This document shows positions 20,418 through 29,648 of a DNA stretch of 64,000 nucleotides, piece by piece (position 1 is the stretch's first letter; every line of letters starts with the position of its first letter). The notes beneath the pieces are model-generated. The model was not told the origin of the DNA, did no database searches, and worked only from the letters and a program-made list of their open reading frames with translations. The stretch is from Nocardia iowensis (GTDB taxonomy: Bacteria > Actinomycetota > Actinomycetes > Mycobacteriales > Mycobacteriaceae): the NCBI RefSeq assembly GCF_019222765.1, contig NZ_CP078145.1:5580001-5644000 (forward strand), written 5' to 3'. The translations under genes and the position numbers were made by a program.

Positions 20418-22013
20418 TCAGGCCTCATGGATGGTCACTCCACGGTGCACGGTACGCAAACAGGTCGGCAGCGGCGAATCCGATTCCAGCGGAGGCAATC
20501 CGGGCACGCGCGAGCGCGGGTCGGTCGACCAGCGCTGGACGGAGTCGGCGGCCGCGGCGACGACGAGTTGGTCGGCGTCCCACACCGCGTAGGAGGCGGG
20601 GGCGCCGGGGACCAGGGTGCCCGCAACCCCGTCCCGGACGCCACCGGCCCGCCAGGCGCCACGGGTGGCGGCGGCGAAGGCGGCGCGTGGCGACAGGGCG
20701 TGGCCGGGGGTGCGATGGTTGGCGGCGGCGCGGACCGCGGACCAGGGGTCGAGCGGGGTGACCGGGGCGTCGGAGCCGATGGCCAGCGAGATGCCCGCGG
20801 CAGCCATGGCGGCGAAGGGATTCAGCGCGGCGGCGCGTTCGGCGCCGAGGCGGGCGGCGTACATGCCGTCGGTGCCGCCCCACGCCGCGTCGAATCCTGG
20901 TTGGACGCTGGCGATGACGCCCCAGGAGGCGAGCTTGGCGATCTGGTCGGCGTCGAGGAGTTCGGCGTGTTCGATGCGGTGGCCGCGAGCGGCGACGGCG
21001 GGGCCGCCGAATCCGGTGACGACGCGGCCGAATCCGGCGATGATCGCGTCCATGGCCGCATCGCCGATGACGTGGAAACCGGCCTGGATGCCCGCCTCGG
21101 TGCAGGCGCGGACGTGGGCGGCGATGGTGTCGGCGTCGAGGTAGGCGCGACCGATGCCCGGGTCGTCGGCGTACGGGTCGCGCAGCCAGGCGGTGTGTGA
21201 GCCGAAAGAACCGTCGACGAACAGGTCGCCGCCGAGCGCGTGCACGCCGAGTTCGTCCACCAGTGCGCGCGCCTCGTCCGCGCTGTGCACTGCTTCGCCC
21301 CAGTACGCCCGCACCTCCACACCGTGCCGGAAGTCGAGCAGTTCGCGAATGTCGGTGCGCCCGGCGATTTCCGGGCCCGCGCATTCGTGCACCGCGACGA
21401 TGCCGTGCGCGGCCGCGTGGTCCAGTGCGGCCGTCCTGGCCCGATCCCGTTGTGCCCGATCCAATTCCGCGAGCACCGCGGTCCGCACCAGGTGGTGGGC
21501 GGCCGCGCGCACCGGCTCGCCGCGGGTGAATCCGTCGGTGGCGGTGACCCGGGGCAGCGTGTCGAGCAGGGCCGAGGACACCACGGCGGAGTGCGCGTCT
21601 ACCCGGGCCAGGTACACGTGCCGTGCGCCCGCCGCCTTGTCGATCTCCTCGATCGTGGGCGGGCGGCCCTCCGGCCAGGTGGTTTCGTCCCAGCCGTCGC
21701 CGAGAATCGCGCCATCGGGGTGGGCTGCGGCGAAGTCGCTGAGCAGGGCCAGGCAGTGGTCGAGGGAGCGGGCCGCCGACAGGTCGAGTCCGGTGAGTTT
21801 CAGTCCCAGCGCGGTGACGTGCACGTGCGGGTCGACGAACGCGGGTGCCACGAAAGCGCCATCGAGATCGATGATCTCGGCGTCCGGGTGCAGCGCCCGG
21901 CCCGGCTGTTCGGCGCCGAGCCAGACCACGGTTCCGTCGGTTACCGCCATCGCCGTCGCGTCGGGGGAACTAGAACTGTAGAAGCGACCGCCGATCAGCA
22001 ACTGGGTACTCAC
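20418..22013 (-). CDS. YtcJ-like metal-dependent amidohydrolase
   Basis: A 531-residue amidohydrolase of the YtcJ/Amidohydro_3 type. The metal-site motif F-V-D-P-H-V-H is near residues 58-64, further ligands are likely in F-H-V-I-G-D-A-A and H-R-I-E-H-A-E around 310-350, and the conserved aspartate in I-G-S-D-A-P-V-T is near 430. Relatives hydrolyse N-acyl or cyclic amides; the substrate is not evident. GTG start at 22013. It lies 167 nt upstream of lnt on the same strand and downstream of the small RHH-like gene, so it may share a transcript with either. Confidence 0.88.
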   Translation of the reverse strand: MSTQLLIGGRFYSSSSPDATAMAVTDGTVVWLGAEQPGRALHPDAEIIDLDGAFVAPAFVDPHVHVTALGLKLTGLDLSAARSLDHCLALLSDFAAAHPDGAILGDGWDETTWPEGRPPTIEEIDKAAGARHVYLARVDAHSAVVSSALLDTLPRVTATDGFTRGEPVRAAAHHLVRTAVLAELDRAQRDRARTAALDHAAAHGIVAVHECAGPEIAGRTDIRELLDFRHGVEVRAYWGEAVHSADEARALVDELGVHALGGDLFVDGSFGSHTAWLRDPYADDPGIGRAYLDADTIAAHVRACTEAGIQAGFHVIGDAAMDAIIAGFGRVVTGFGGPAVAARGHRIEHAELLDADQIAKLASWGVIASVQPGFDAAWGGTDGMYAARLGAERAAALNPFAAMAAAGISLAIGSDAPVTPLDPWSAVRAAANHRTPGHALSPRAAFAAATRGAWRAGGVRDGVAGTLVPGAPASYAVWDADQLVVAAAADSVQRWSTDPRSRVPGLPPLESDSPLPTCLRTVHRGVTIHEA

Positions 22014-22121
22014 GACTCCACCTCGCTGACGCTCGGTTCCGTCGTGCGTACGCCCACTGTGCCGATGGTTCGCTCACTCACGAGTGACCAGTCTGCCGTA
22101 CGCCCGATTCAGGCGTTCAGG

Positions 22122-22373
22122 TCAGCCGTTCAGTATCGGCTGCGGTGCCACGTCCTCCGGACATGCCAGCACCGTCATCACTTCGGCGAATTGCGACGGA
22201 CCGCCGGACCCGCGACCCGGTCCGGGCCTGCATCCCGCTTCGACGGCGATCAGTTCCAGCCGCAATGCGGCGGCGGTGAATCCGGAAATCGATTGTCCGG
22301 CAGCAGCCGCCGCTTTCTTCACTGCGGCGGCTAGCTCCTCGCTCACCGTGATGGTGAGTTGCTCGGTGGCCAT
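22122..22373 (-). CDS. Small ribbon-helix-helix-like protein
   Basis: 83 residues. Residues 4-45 (T-I-T-V-S-E-E-L then an Ala-rich helix and a second helix with S-I-S-G-F-T-A-A-A-L) fit the strand-helix-helix pattern of CopG/RHH antitoxins or regulators. The C-terminal half is Gly/Pro-rich. No toxin gene lies beside it. A TATGGT box ends 6 nt before the ATG, so it is probably leaderless and a separate promoter from fxsA. Family assignment is by pattern only. Confidence 0.6.
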   Translation of the reverse strand: MATEQLTITVSEELAAAVKKAAAAAGQSISGFTAAALRLELIAVEAGCRPGPGRGSGGPSQFAEVMTVLACPEDVAPQPILNG

Positions 22374-22449
22374 CGCGCCACCATAGTCCTGTTTTGCCCG
22401 GAACCCTAGCGTTCGCGAGGACCTTTACTACTCGTTGGTAATCGGGACA

Positions 22450-22932
22450 CTACGGCTTGGTAATCGCACGGTGGGCGTTGCCCTGGCCGTCGTCGTACCA
22501 CTGCTGCACGACAACGCCGTCCACCACCTCGTCGCCGTCGATCACCACCCCGCGATACGGGACGGCGGCGGCCAGCTTGCCGAACCGGCGTGCGGCGAAC
22601 GCGGTGACCAGCGGACGCACCAGGAACCGCGTCGGCGGCAACAGCAAAAGCAGCCCGAACAGCGAGGTGACCAGGCCGGGCACGAACATCAGCACCCCGC
22701 CCGCCGCGACCAGCGCGCCGTCGGCCACCGCGGTACCCGGCGCAATCTCGCCACGCCCGGCCCGCCGGAACTGCTCGAACACCCGCCGCCCCTGCGCACC
22801 GACCAGCAGCATGCCCGCGGTCGATCCGGCGATCAACAGCAGGATGGCGGGCAGCACACCGAGCCACTGGCCGACGGCGACCAGCGCGGCGATCTCGGTG
22901 ATCACATAGAGGACGAATACTAGGGCGGGCAT
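22450..22932 (-). CDS. fxsA: FxsA family membrane protein
   Basis: 160 residues from ATG 22932, with AAAGGA 6-7 nt upstream. Three to four hydrophobic segments: residues 2-20, 24-45 (with the G-S-T-A-G-M motif), 75-100. FxsA proteins (suppressor of F exclusion of phage T7 in E. coli) are small inner-membrane proteins of unclear role. In M. tuberculosis fxsA lies near ppm1/lnt, as here, which supports the call. The soluble C-terminal tail contains G-V-V-I-D-G-D-E-V-V-D. Confidence 0.88.
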   Translation of the reverse strand: MPALVFVLYVITEIAALVAVGQWLGVLPAILLLIAGSTAGMLLVGAQGRRVFEQFRRAGRGEIAPGTAVADGALVAAGGVLMFVPGLVTSLFGLLLLLPPTRFLVRPLVTAFAARRFGKLAAAVPYRGVVIDGDEVVDGVVVQQWYDDGQGNAHRAITKP

Positions 22933-23018
22933 GGCGATCCTTTCGGACGATCTACCTCTTGCAACGCCCGACGCCCCCGTTTTTCTCCCGATTCCGCCTG
23001 AGAGCCCGCTGAGACCTG

Positions 23019-23678
23019 CTAACCGCCGGGGCGGACCAGGCCGGTTTCGTAGGCCAGCACTACGGCCTGAACTCGGTCGCGGAGGCCGAGTTTGGTGAGT
23101 ACGCGGCCGACGTGGGTTTTGACTGTCGCCTCGGAAAGGAAGAGCTGCTCGGCGATTTCGGCGTTCGAGCGGCCTGCGGCGATCTGCTCGAGTACTTCGC
23201 GTTCGCGGGCGGTGAGCACGTCGAGGACGCCGGGGTCGCGCATGCGGGCCGGGTCTTCGGCGATGAGCCGGTCCAGTAGGCGCTTGGTCACCTTCGGGGA
23301 CACCACCGCGTCGCCGCCGGCCACGCTGCGGATGGCGGAGATCAAGTCCTCCGGCGGGGTGTCCTTCAGCAGGAAGCCGCTGGCTCCGGCGCGCAACGCA
23401 CCGAGGGCGTGTTCGTCGAGGTCGAAGGTGGTCATCACGAGCACGCGGCAACCGTGCCCCGCTTCGACGATCCGGCTGGTCGCGGTGACACCGTCCACCA
23501 CGGGCATCCGCACATCCATCAACACCACATCGGGCCGCAACTCCGCCGCCCGGCTGACCGCGGCCGCCCCATTCGCCGCCTCCCCGATCACCTCGATGTC
23601 CGGGTGCGCGCCGAGCACCATCTTCAACCCCATACGCATGAGTTCCTGGTCATCCACAACGAGAACGGTGATCGGCAC
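23019..23678 (-). CDS. NarL/FixJ-type response regulator
   Basis: 219 residues. The receiver domain covers 1-120: acidic pocket D-D-Q-E at 9-12, phospho-acceptor Asp in V-V-L-M-D-V-R-M-P near 54, Lys in L-L-K-D-T near 104. The LuxR-type HTH is at 150-212 (L-T-A-R-E-R-E-V-L-E-Q-I-A, then S-E-A-T-V-K-T-H-V-G-R-V-L). GTG start at 23678. TAGATT ends 6 nt before it, so it is probably leaderless with its own promoter, although the cognate kinase gene ends only 49 nt upstream. Target genes are unknown. Confidence 0.95.
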   Translation of the reverse strand: MPITVLVVDDQELMRMGLKMVLGAHPDIEVIGEAANGAAAVSRAAELRPDVVLMDVRMPVVDGVTATSRIVEAGHGCRVLVMTTFDLDEHALGALRAGASGFLLKDTPPEDLISAIRSVAGGDAVVSPKVTKRLLDRLIAEDPARMRDPGVLDVLTAREREVLEQIAAGRSNAEIAEQLFLSEATVKTHVGRVLTKLGLRDRVQAVVLAYETGLVRPGG

Positions 23679-23727
23679 GCCCCTAATCTAACGTGCCTAC
23701 CCCCGCACCTCTGCTTGCCCGCCGCGG

Positions 23728-24903
23728 CTACTCCGGGAAGCCGGGGTTGAGGGGGATGGTGGCTTGGACTTGCCAGGCGCCGTCGGGGGAACGGCCGGTT
23801 TCCAGGGTGCCGCCCAGGACGGCGATGCGTTCGCGCATGCCGACCAGACCCATGCCGCTGCCTTTGATGCGGATCGCGGGCTCGTCGAGGGGGACGCCGC
23901 CGGTGTCGGTGATGTCGACGGTCACGTCGGTGTCGCGGCGGCGAATCCGCACCCACGCCTTGGGGTGCGGGCCCGCGTGCCGCAAGGTGTTGGTGAGCGA
24001 TTCCTGCACGATGCGGTGCACACCGAGGCTGACCTCCGGCGCGATGTCGTCGAGTTCGCCGGTCAATTCGAGTTCCACGGCCAGGCCGGTGCCGCGCATC
24101 ATCTCGACCACCTTCGCCAGACCCGCGGTCCCGTGCTGGGGCAACTGGTCGGGCGCGTGTTCGGTGCGCAGCAGTGCGACGGTCCGGCGCAATTCGCGCA
24201 GCGCCTCCCGCCCGGTGCCCGCGATGGTGGTGAGCGCCTGCTCGGCCGCGTCGGGATCGCGGCGCAGCGCATATCGCGCACCATCGGCCTGCACGATGAT
24301 CACGCTCACCGCGTGCGCGACCACGTCGTGCAATTCCCGTGCGATGCGCGTTCGCTCGGCGGAGACCGCGTCGTGCGCCCGGCGCTCCTTGTCGTAGTCG
24401 GCGACCGCGAGCCGCGCCGCGACCTCGGTGTCGTAGGCATGCCGCGCGCCGATGAATTCCGCCAAGGTCCAGCACAGCGCGAAGAACATCACGGTGAAGA
24501 TGCCGTCGCTGGCCGGTTTGTCCGCCACCGCCGCGTACGACAACACACTGTCGACCACCAGACCGGCCGCGAACCACAGCCCGTCCCGCCGCCCGACGTA
24601 GGCGACCAGCGTGTAGAGCATGATGCCGAGGCTGAACAAAGTGATGTGCTCGGCCTTGTGGTCGTCGGTCACATACTGCACCGCGGTCGCGGTGAACGAC
24701 AGCAGCAGCGTCACCGCCGACATCGCCTTCGGGTATATCCGCCGGAACACCAGCGGCAGCGGCAAGAACACCCCGATCGCGAGAAACGCGACCTTGCTCT
24801 CCGCGGTGGTGACCCCGAAGACTTCGAGCACGAACAGGACGAACGCCAGCATCGAATCCGCAACGATGGGCTTCCCGCGAAGCCACAGACTGAACCGACG
24901 CAC
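23728..24903 (-). CDS. Sensor histidine kinase (HisKA_3 type)
   Basis: 391 residues. The N-terminal half has about five hydrophobic segments without a large extracellular sensor domain (residues 15-150). HisKA_3 follows at 180-250, with the phospho-acceptor His in R-I-A-R-E-L-H-D-V-V-A-H near 195. The HATPase domain is at 275-385 (N box Q-E-S-L-T-N-T-L-R-H-A, G box G-S-G-M-G-L-V-G-M-R-E-R). GTG start at 24903, with TAGGCT ending 6 nt before it. It pairs with the downstream response regulator. Such small-loop kinases often sense envelope stress, but no target is visible here. Confidence 0.94.
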   Translation of the reverse strand: MRRFSLWLRGKPIVADSMLAFVLFVLEVFGVTTAESKVAFLAIGVFLPLPLVFRRIYPKAMSAVTLLLSFTATAVQYVTDDHKAEHITLFSLGIMLYTLVAYVGRRDGLWFAAGLVVDSVLSYAAVADKPASDGIFTVMFFALCWTLAEFIGARHAYDTEVAARLAVADYDKERRAHDAVSAERTRIARELHDVVAHAVSVIIVQADGARYALRRDPDAAEQALTTIAGTGREALRELRRTVALLRTEHAPDQLPQHGTAGLAKVVEMMRGTGLAVELELTGELDDIAPEVSLGVHRIVQESLTNTLRHAGPHPKAWVRIRRRDTDVTVDITDTGGVPLDEPAIRIKGSGMGLVGMRERIAVLGGTLETGRSPDGAWQVQATIPLNPGFPE

Positions 24904-25086
24904 GACTTCAGCCTAGGTCTACCGTCCGGTATCCCAGCGCACCCGCCGCGTGCCGCTTCCGCCACGGTCGCACTCGGCAGTGTGTGCCGCACACATCAGC
25001 GTCCGGTCGAGCCGCGGTCATGCACCGAGTGCGCCCGCACTGGACTGCTAACTGGTCCTGGACACCCGATCTGGTTGGCTGACCGC

Positions 25087-25854
25087 GTGCAGATCGGCGA
25101 TTGGGTGGTGTTGTTGACCGCGGCGACGGCCGCGGGCTGGGTGGACGCGGTGGTCGGCGGCGGCGGCTTGATCATCCTGCCGACGCTGTTCCTGGTAGCG
25201 CCGACCATCACACCGCAGACCGCGCTCGGCACCAACAAGATGGCCGCGGTGGCAGGCACCGGCGCCTCGGTGGTGACCTTCGCCAGGAAGGTCCCGATGC
25301 GCTGGCGGGTGCTGCTACCGGCCGCGGCGATCGCCGCGGTCACCTCAGGAACCGGTGCCGCCGCGGTGTCGTTGATCGACCGCGACCTGTTCATTCCGAT
25401 CGTGATGGTGGTGCTCGTCGCGGTCGCGGTATTCGTCACGCTGCGCCCGTCGATCGGCGTCACCCTCGCCACCCATCCGCCGACGCGGCGCAAGTTCATT
25501 CTCACGATCGCGCTGGCCGCGGGCCTCGTCGGCTTCTACGACGGCCTGCTCGGTCCCGGCACCGGCACGTTCCTGATCATCACCTTCGCCACCCTGCTCG
25601 GCACCGAGTTCGTCCGCGCCGCCGCGATGGCCAAGGTGATCAACTGCGGCTCCAATGTCGGCGCGCTGATCTTCTTCGGCGCCACCGGCAACATCCTGTG
25701 GGCGCTCGGCGCGGCCATGGCGGTGGGCAATGTGGCGGGCGCGATCGTCGGCTCGCACATGGCGTTGCGCAATGGCGCGAAGTTCGTTCGCGTCGTGCTG
25801 CTGGTGGTGGTCGTCGGGATGGTGATCCGGCTGGGCTGGCAGCAGTTCGGCTGA
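25087..25854 (+). CDS. TauE/SafE family membrane permease
   Basis: 255 residues from GTG 25087. About eight hydrophobic segments; the family signature appears as G-G-G-G-L-I-I-L-P-T near residues 22-31 and again in the second half as D-G-L-L-G-P-G-T-G-T near 153-162. TauE/SafE proteins export sulfite, sulfoacetate or other anions; the substrate cannot be told. A long frame continues upstream but has no homology and overlaps the kinase on the other strand, so the GTG is preferred. The stop abuts the stop of the convergent TetR gene with no gap. Confidence 0.87.
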   Translation: MQIGDWVVLLTAATAAGWVDAVVGGGGLIILPTLFLVAPTITPQTALGTNKMAAVAGTGASVVTFARKVPMRWRVLLPAAAIAAVTSGTGAAAVSLIDRDLFIPIVMVVLVAVAVFVTLRPSIGVTLATHPPTRRKFILTIALAAGLVGFYDGLLGPGTGTFLIITFATLLGTEFVRAAAMAKVINCGSNVGALIFFGATGNILWALGAAMAVGNVAGAIVGSHMALRNGAKFVRVVLLVVVVGMVIRLGWQQFG

Positions 25855-26517
25855 TCAGGCCCGCGTTTCGACCTGCGACGCGAGCCACGGCTTCAGCACC
25901 CGGGAGGTCGTCTCGTGGATCCGCTTGTGCAGCCGCTCCCCGTCCTCCGTACCGTTCAGCGGCTGCTGGAACAGCACGGTGAGCGCACCGGATACCGCGC
26001 CGACGACCGCACCGACCAATGCCGCGGCACCGACCTCGTCCAGTTCGGCCGGAAACGCCACATGCAACTGACGGGCAATCTCCCGCTGCGCGACCAGCTG
26101 CGCGTGCGCGGCCCGGCCACTCACCGATGGCACGGTGCGCGACACCTGCGCGCGCAACGCGGCGATCCGAGCGTTCAGGTCGTCGACCAGATGCTCGCCG
26201 GGATTGTCCCCGGCCGCGCGCAATGCCCGCAGCAACACCTCGACCGGCCGCTCCCCCGGCCGCCGGCTGGCGATCGCGGCCACCGCGGCGCGCACCCGTT
26301 CGTCCGTCTCCGGGAAGAGTAATTCTTCCTTGCTGGCGAAGTAGTTGAAGAAGGTGCGGGTCCCGACATCGGCCACCGCGGCGATGTCGGCCACCGTCGT
26401 TTCTTCATAGCCTCTCGTCTCGAAAAGCTCTACGGCTGCCTCGAGCAGGGCTCGGCGGGTACGTTCGCGTTTGCGGTCACGAAGGGCGGATGGCGGCACG
26501 CGGGCACAGTACGGCAT
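25855..26517 (-). CDS. TetR family transcriptional regulator
   Basis: About 220 residues. The N-terminal HTH is at residues 17-62 (R-R-A-L-L-E-A-A-V-E-L-F-E-T-R-G-Y-E-E-T-T-V), with the recognition-helix region V-G-T-R-T-F-F-N-Y-F-A-S-K. The C-terminal domain is Ala/Val-rich. The start is uncertain: ATG 26517 or GTG 26499 in the same frame; neither has a good ribosome-binding site. It is divergent from tldD across 180 nt that contain an imperfect palindrome, so self-regulation and control of tldD are both possible. Confidence 0.88.
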   Translation of the reverse strand: MPYCARVPPSALRDRKRERTRRALLEAAVELFETRGYEETTVADIAAVADVGTRTFFNYFASKEELLFPETDERVRAAVAAIASRRPGERPVEVLLRALRAAGDNPGEHLVDDLNARIAALRAQVSRTVPSVSGRAAHAQLVAQREIARQLHVAFPAELDEVGAAALVGAVVGAVSGALTVLFQQPLNGTEDGERLHKRIHETTSRVLKPWLASQVETRA

Positions 26518-26591
26518 TTCGCGAGGCAGACGCGGTAAGCGCAGGTTCCGCGCGTGCCGTTCACCCCGCCCACCGGCCTGCGGTTCATTCT

Positions 26592-26639
26592 GTGCCACTG
26601 TGCATTTCATGCTGGTTTGCACTCGATGCAAGATGGCAC
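26592..26639. promoter_or_regulatory. Candidate TetR operator
   Basis: An extended inverted repeat centred at 26615/26616. The outer arms are GTGCCA and TGGCAC and the inner arms TGCAT and ATGCA, all sharing one centre (11 of 14 positions symmetric). A smaller TTGCA-N5-TGCAA lies inside at 26617-26631. It sits between the divergent TetR gene and tldD. No binding evidence beyond symmetry and position. Confidence 0.4.
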
Positions 26640-26697
26640 GGCGTGTATTCGCGGCAGGCGCAGGTGCACTACCACCCGACCGACTAGGTTGGACCGA

Positions 26698-28227
26698 GTG
26701 AGCATCGCGACTTCCAAGGATGTGGACGCCGAGTTCCTCGACCTGCCACTGGCCGCGCTCGCCGACGCCGCATTGACCGCGGCGAAGGCGGCGGGCGCCG
26801 AGCACGCCGACCTTCGGGTGCATCGGCTGGTCACCCAGTCGATCCGGCTGCGTGATGGGCGGGTCGAGTCGATCTCCGACAACGCCGAGCTCGGTTTCGC
26901 GGTCCGGGTGATCGTCGACGGGACGTGGGGTTTCGCCTCGCACGCCGCGCTGACCCCGGACACGGCCGTCGAGGTGGCCCGTACCGCGGTGACGGTGGCG
27001 ACGACCTTGCGCGCACTCAACCGCGAACGGGTCGAACTCGCCGACGAGCCGATCTACGACAACGTGTTCTGGGTATCGGCCTACGACCTCGACCCGTTCA
27101 CCGTGCCGACCACCGACAAGGTCGCACTGCTGCAGGACTATTCGGAACGACTGTCCGGCGCGGACGGCGTCGACCACGTCACCGCGGGCCTGCTGCAGGT
27201 GAAGGAACAGACCTTCTACGCCGACACCGCGGGCTCGACCATCACCCAGCAGCGGGTCCGGCTGCATCCGCAGCTCGAGGCGACCACGGTCGACTCCGCG
27301 GCGGGCGTATTCGAAACGATGCGCACGCTGGCCGCCCCGGCAGGCCGCGGCTGGGAGTACGTCACCGGCGCCGACGGAATCTGGGACTGGCAGGGCGAAC
27401 TCGCGCGCATCCCGGAATGGCTCGCCGAGAAGGTGAAGGCGCCGACCGTCACCGCGGGCCCGACCGACCTGGTCATCGACCCGAGCAACCTGTGGCTGAC
27501 CATCCACGAGTCCATCGGCCACGCCACCGAGTACGACCGGGCCATCGGTTACGAATCCGCCTACGCGGGCACCTCGTTCGCCACCCCCGACAAGCTCGGC
27601 ACCCTGCAGTACGGCACGCCGATCATGCACGTCACCGGCGACCGCACCGAGACGCACGGCCTGGCCAGCGTCGGCTACGACGACGAGGGCGTCGCCGGAC
27701 AACGCTGGGATCTGGTGCGCGACGGCATCCTGGTCGGCTACCAACTCGACCGGGTCTTCGCCCCGCGCCTCGGCCTTGACCGCTCCAACGGCTGCTCCTA
27801 CGCGGACTCCGCGCACCACGTCCCGATCCAGCGGATGGCGAACGTCTCGCTGCAACCCGACCCCGAGCGCGACACCAGCACCGAGGAACTCATCTCCCGG
27901 GTCGACAACGGCCTCTACATCGTCGGCGACAAGTCCTGGTCGATCGACATGCAGCGCTACAACTTCCAGTTCACCGGCCAGCGGTTCTTCCGGATCCGCG
28001 ACGGCAAGCTGGACGGCCAGGTTCGTGACGTCGCCTACCAGGCGACCACCACCGACTTCTGGGGCGCCATGGAGGCGGTCGGCGGGCGGTCCACCTGGCA
28101 GCTCGGCGGCGCGTTCAACTGCGGCAAGGCGCAACCCGGCCAGGTCGCGGCGGTCAGTCACGGCTGCCCGTCGGTCCTGGTGCGCGGCATCAACATTTTG
28201 AACACCCGGACGGAGGCGGGACAGTGA
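26698..28227 (+). CDS. tldD: TldD family metallopeptidase
   Basis: 509 residues from GTG 26698, with TAGGTT ending 7 nt before it (leaderless). TldD is the catalytic half of the TldD/TldE heterodimer, which trims unfolded or leader peptides (microcin B17 maturation, CcdA degradation). The zinc motif H-E-S-I-G-H lies near residues 270-275, and the C-terminal glycine-rich barrel contains the third ligand region (N-G-C-S-Y-A, then later G-G-A-F-N-C-G-K). The stop overlaps the start of tldE by 4 nt. Confidence 0.95.
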   Translation: MSIATSKDVDAEFLDLPLAALADAALTAAKAAGAEHADLRVHRLVTQSIRLRDGRVESISDNAELGFAVRVIVDGTWGFASHAALTPDTAVEVARTAVTVATTLRALNRERVELADEPIYDNVFWVSAYDLDPFTVPTTDKVALLQDYSERLSGADGVDHVTAGLLQVKEQTFYADTAGSTITQQRVRLHPQLEATTVDSAAGVFETMRTLAAPAGRGWEYVTGADGIWDWQGELARIPEWLAEKVKAPTVTAGPTDLVIDPSNLWLTIHESIGHATEYDRAIGYESAYAGTSFATPDKLGTLQYGTPIMHVTGDRTETHGLASVGYDDEGVAGQRWDLVRDGILVGYQLDRVFAPRLGLDRSNGCSYADSAHHVPIQRMANVSLQPDPERDTSTEELISRVDNGLYIVGDKSWSIDMQRYNFQFTGQRFFRIRDGKLDGQVRDVAYQATTTDFWGAMEAVGGRSTWQLGGAFNCGKAQPGQVAAVSHGCPSVLVRGINILNTRTEAGQ

Positions 28228-29612
28228 GCGTGCACGTTATTGCCGCGGGCGAGGTCGTCGAGCGGGCGCTCGCCCTGTCCCGCGCCGACGAGGCGATGGT
28301 CATCGTCACCGACGCATATGACGCGTCGCTGCGATGGGCTGGGAATTCGATGACCACCAACGGGTCGTCGGTGTCGCGGGAATGGTCCGTCGTTTCGATA
28401 TTCCGCGACGGCCCGCATTCGGCGCGCGTCGGCACCATCGGTTCCACCAGCGTCGACCCCGCCGAAATCGAAGCGGTGGTGCGCCGGAGCGAGCAGGCGG
28501 CCCGCACCGCCGAACCCGCCAGGGACGCGATGCCGCTGCTCGAACCGGACGCTCCGGTCGACGACTGGACCGACCCGCCGGGCAGCACCGGCATCGAAGT
28601 GTTCACCGACCTCGCCCGCGACCTGTCCACCGGCTTCGACAACAGCGACCGTCTCTACGGTTTCGCCCACCACACGATGCACACCACCTGGCTGGGCACC
28701 TCGACCGGACTTCGGCGGCGCTTCGTCCAGCCCACCGGGTCGGTGGAGATCAACGGGAAGCGTGGCGAGGGAGCCGACTTGGCGAGCGCCTGGGTCGGTG
28801 TCGGCACCGCCGACTTCACCGACGTCGACGTGCCGGGCATGCTCACCGAGCTGTCCCGGCGCTTGGACTGGGCCAAGCGCAAGGTCGACCTGCCAGCGGG
28901 CCGCTACGAAACCCTCATGCCGCCCTCCACCGTCGCCGACCTGATGATCTACATGAACTGGGAGATGGAGGGTCGCGGCGCGCACGAGGGTCACACCGCG
29001 TTCTCCCGCGCGGGCGGCACCCGAATCGGCGAGCGGCTCACCGACATTCCGCTGACGCTCTACTCGGACCCGAGCGCGAGCGGGCTGGAATATCAGCCGT
29101 TCGTCGCGACTTCCGCGTCCTCCCAGGCGATGTCGGTCTTCGACAACGGCCTGCGTGCCGAGCGGGTCGACTGGGTGCGCGAGGGCGTCATCCAATCGCT
29201 GGTCTACCCGCGCGCCACCGCCGCCGAATTCGACGCTCCCACCACGGTTCCCGGCGAAAACCTGCTACTCACCGGCGGCTCCGACGCCTCGCTCGACCAG
29301 ATGATCGCCCGCACCGAACGTGGCCTGCTACTCACCACGCTCTGGTACATCCGCGAAGTGGACCCGGCCAGCATGCTGCTCACCGGGCTGACCCGCGACG
29401 GTGTCTACCTCATCGAGAACGGCGAAGTCACCGCCGCGGTCAACAACTTCCGCTTCAACGAGAGTCCGCTGGACCTGCTGCGCCGCACCACCGAGGCGGG
29501 GGCCACCGAGATCACTCTCCCCCGCGAGTGGAAGGACTGGTTCACTCGAACGGCCATGCCGCCCTTGCGAATCCCCGACTTCCACATGTCCTCGGTCAGC
29601 CAGGCGACCTGA
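28224..29612 (+). CDS. tldE: TldE/PmbA family protein
   Basis: 462 residues from GTG 28224, which overlaps the tldD stop (GTGA). It has the same fold as TldD but lacks the HExxxH zinc motif, as expected for the non-catalytic partner that completes the substrate tunnel. Coupled translation supports an equimolar complex. No peptide precursor, YcaO or cyclodehydratase gene is present in the window, so a housekeeping peptidase role is more likely than natural-product maturation here. Confidence 0.94.
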   Translation: MSVHVIAAGEVVERALALSRADEAMVIVTDAYDASLRWAGNSMTTNGSSVSREWSVVSIFRDGPHSARVGTIGSTSVDPAEIEAVVRRSEQAARTAEPARDAMPLLEPDAPVDDWTDPPGSTGIEVFTDLARDLSTGFDNSDRLYGFAHHTMHTTWLGTSTGLRRRFVQPTGSVEINGKRGEGADLASAWVGVGTADFTDVDVPGMLTELSRRLDWAKRKVDLPAGRYETLMPPSTVADLMIYMNWEMEGRGAHEGHTAFSRAGGTRIGERLTDIPLTLYSDPSASGLEYQPFVATSASSQAMSVFDNGLRAERVDWVREGVIQSLVYPRATAAEFDAPTTVPGENLLLTGGSDASLDQMIARTERGLLLTTLWYIREVDPASMLLTGLTRDGVYLIENGEVTAAVNNFRFNESPLDLLRRTTEAGATEITLPREWKDWFTRTAMPPLRIPDFHMSSVSQAT

Positions 29613-29648
29613 TCACCCGACGGGGTCCTCGCCCTGCGGCTTGCCCGG

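Noticed and set aside
23764..25086. Long N-terminal extension of the TauE-like permease
   Set aside because: The upstream frame overlaps the histidine kinase antisense and has no hydrophobic or conserved content; the family begins at GTG 25087.
26518..28161. Long N-terminal extension of the TetR gene across tldD
   Set aside because: Antisense to the clearly coding tldD; the TetR HTH begins immediately after 26517/26499.
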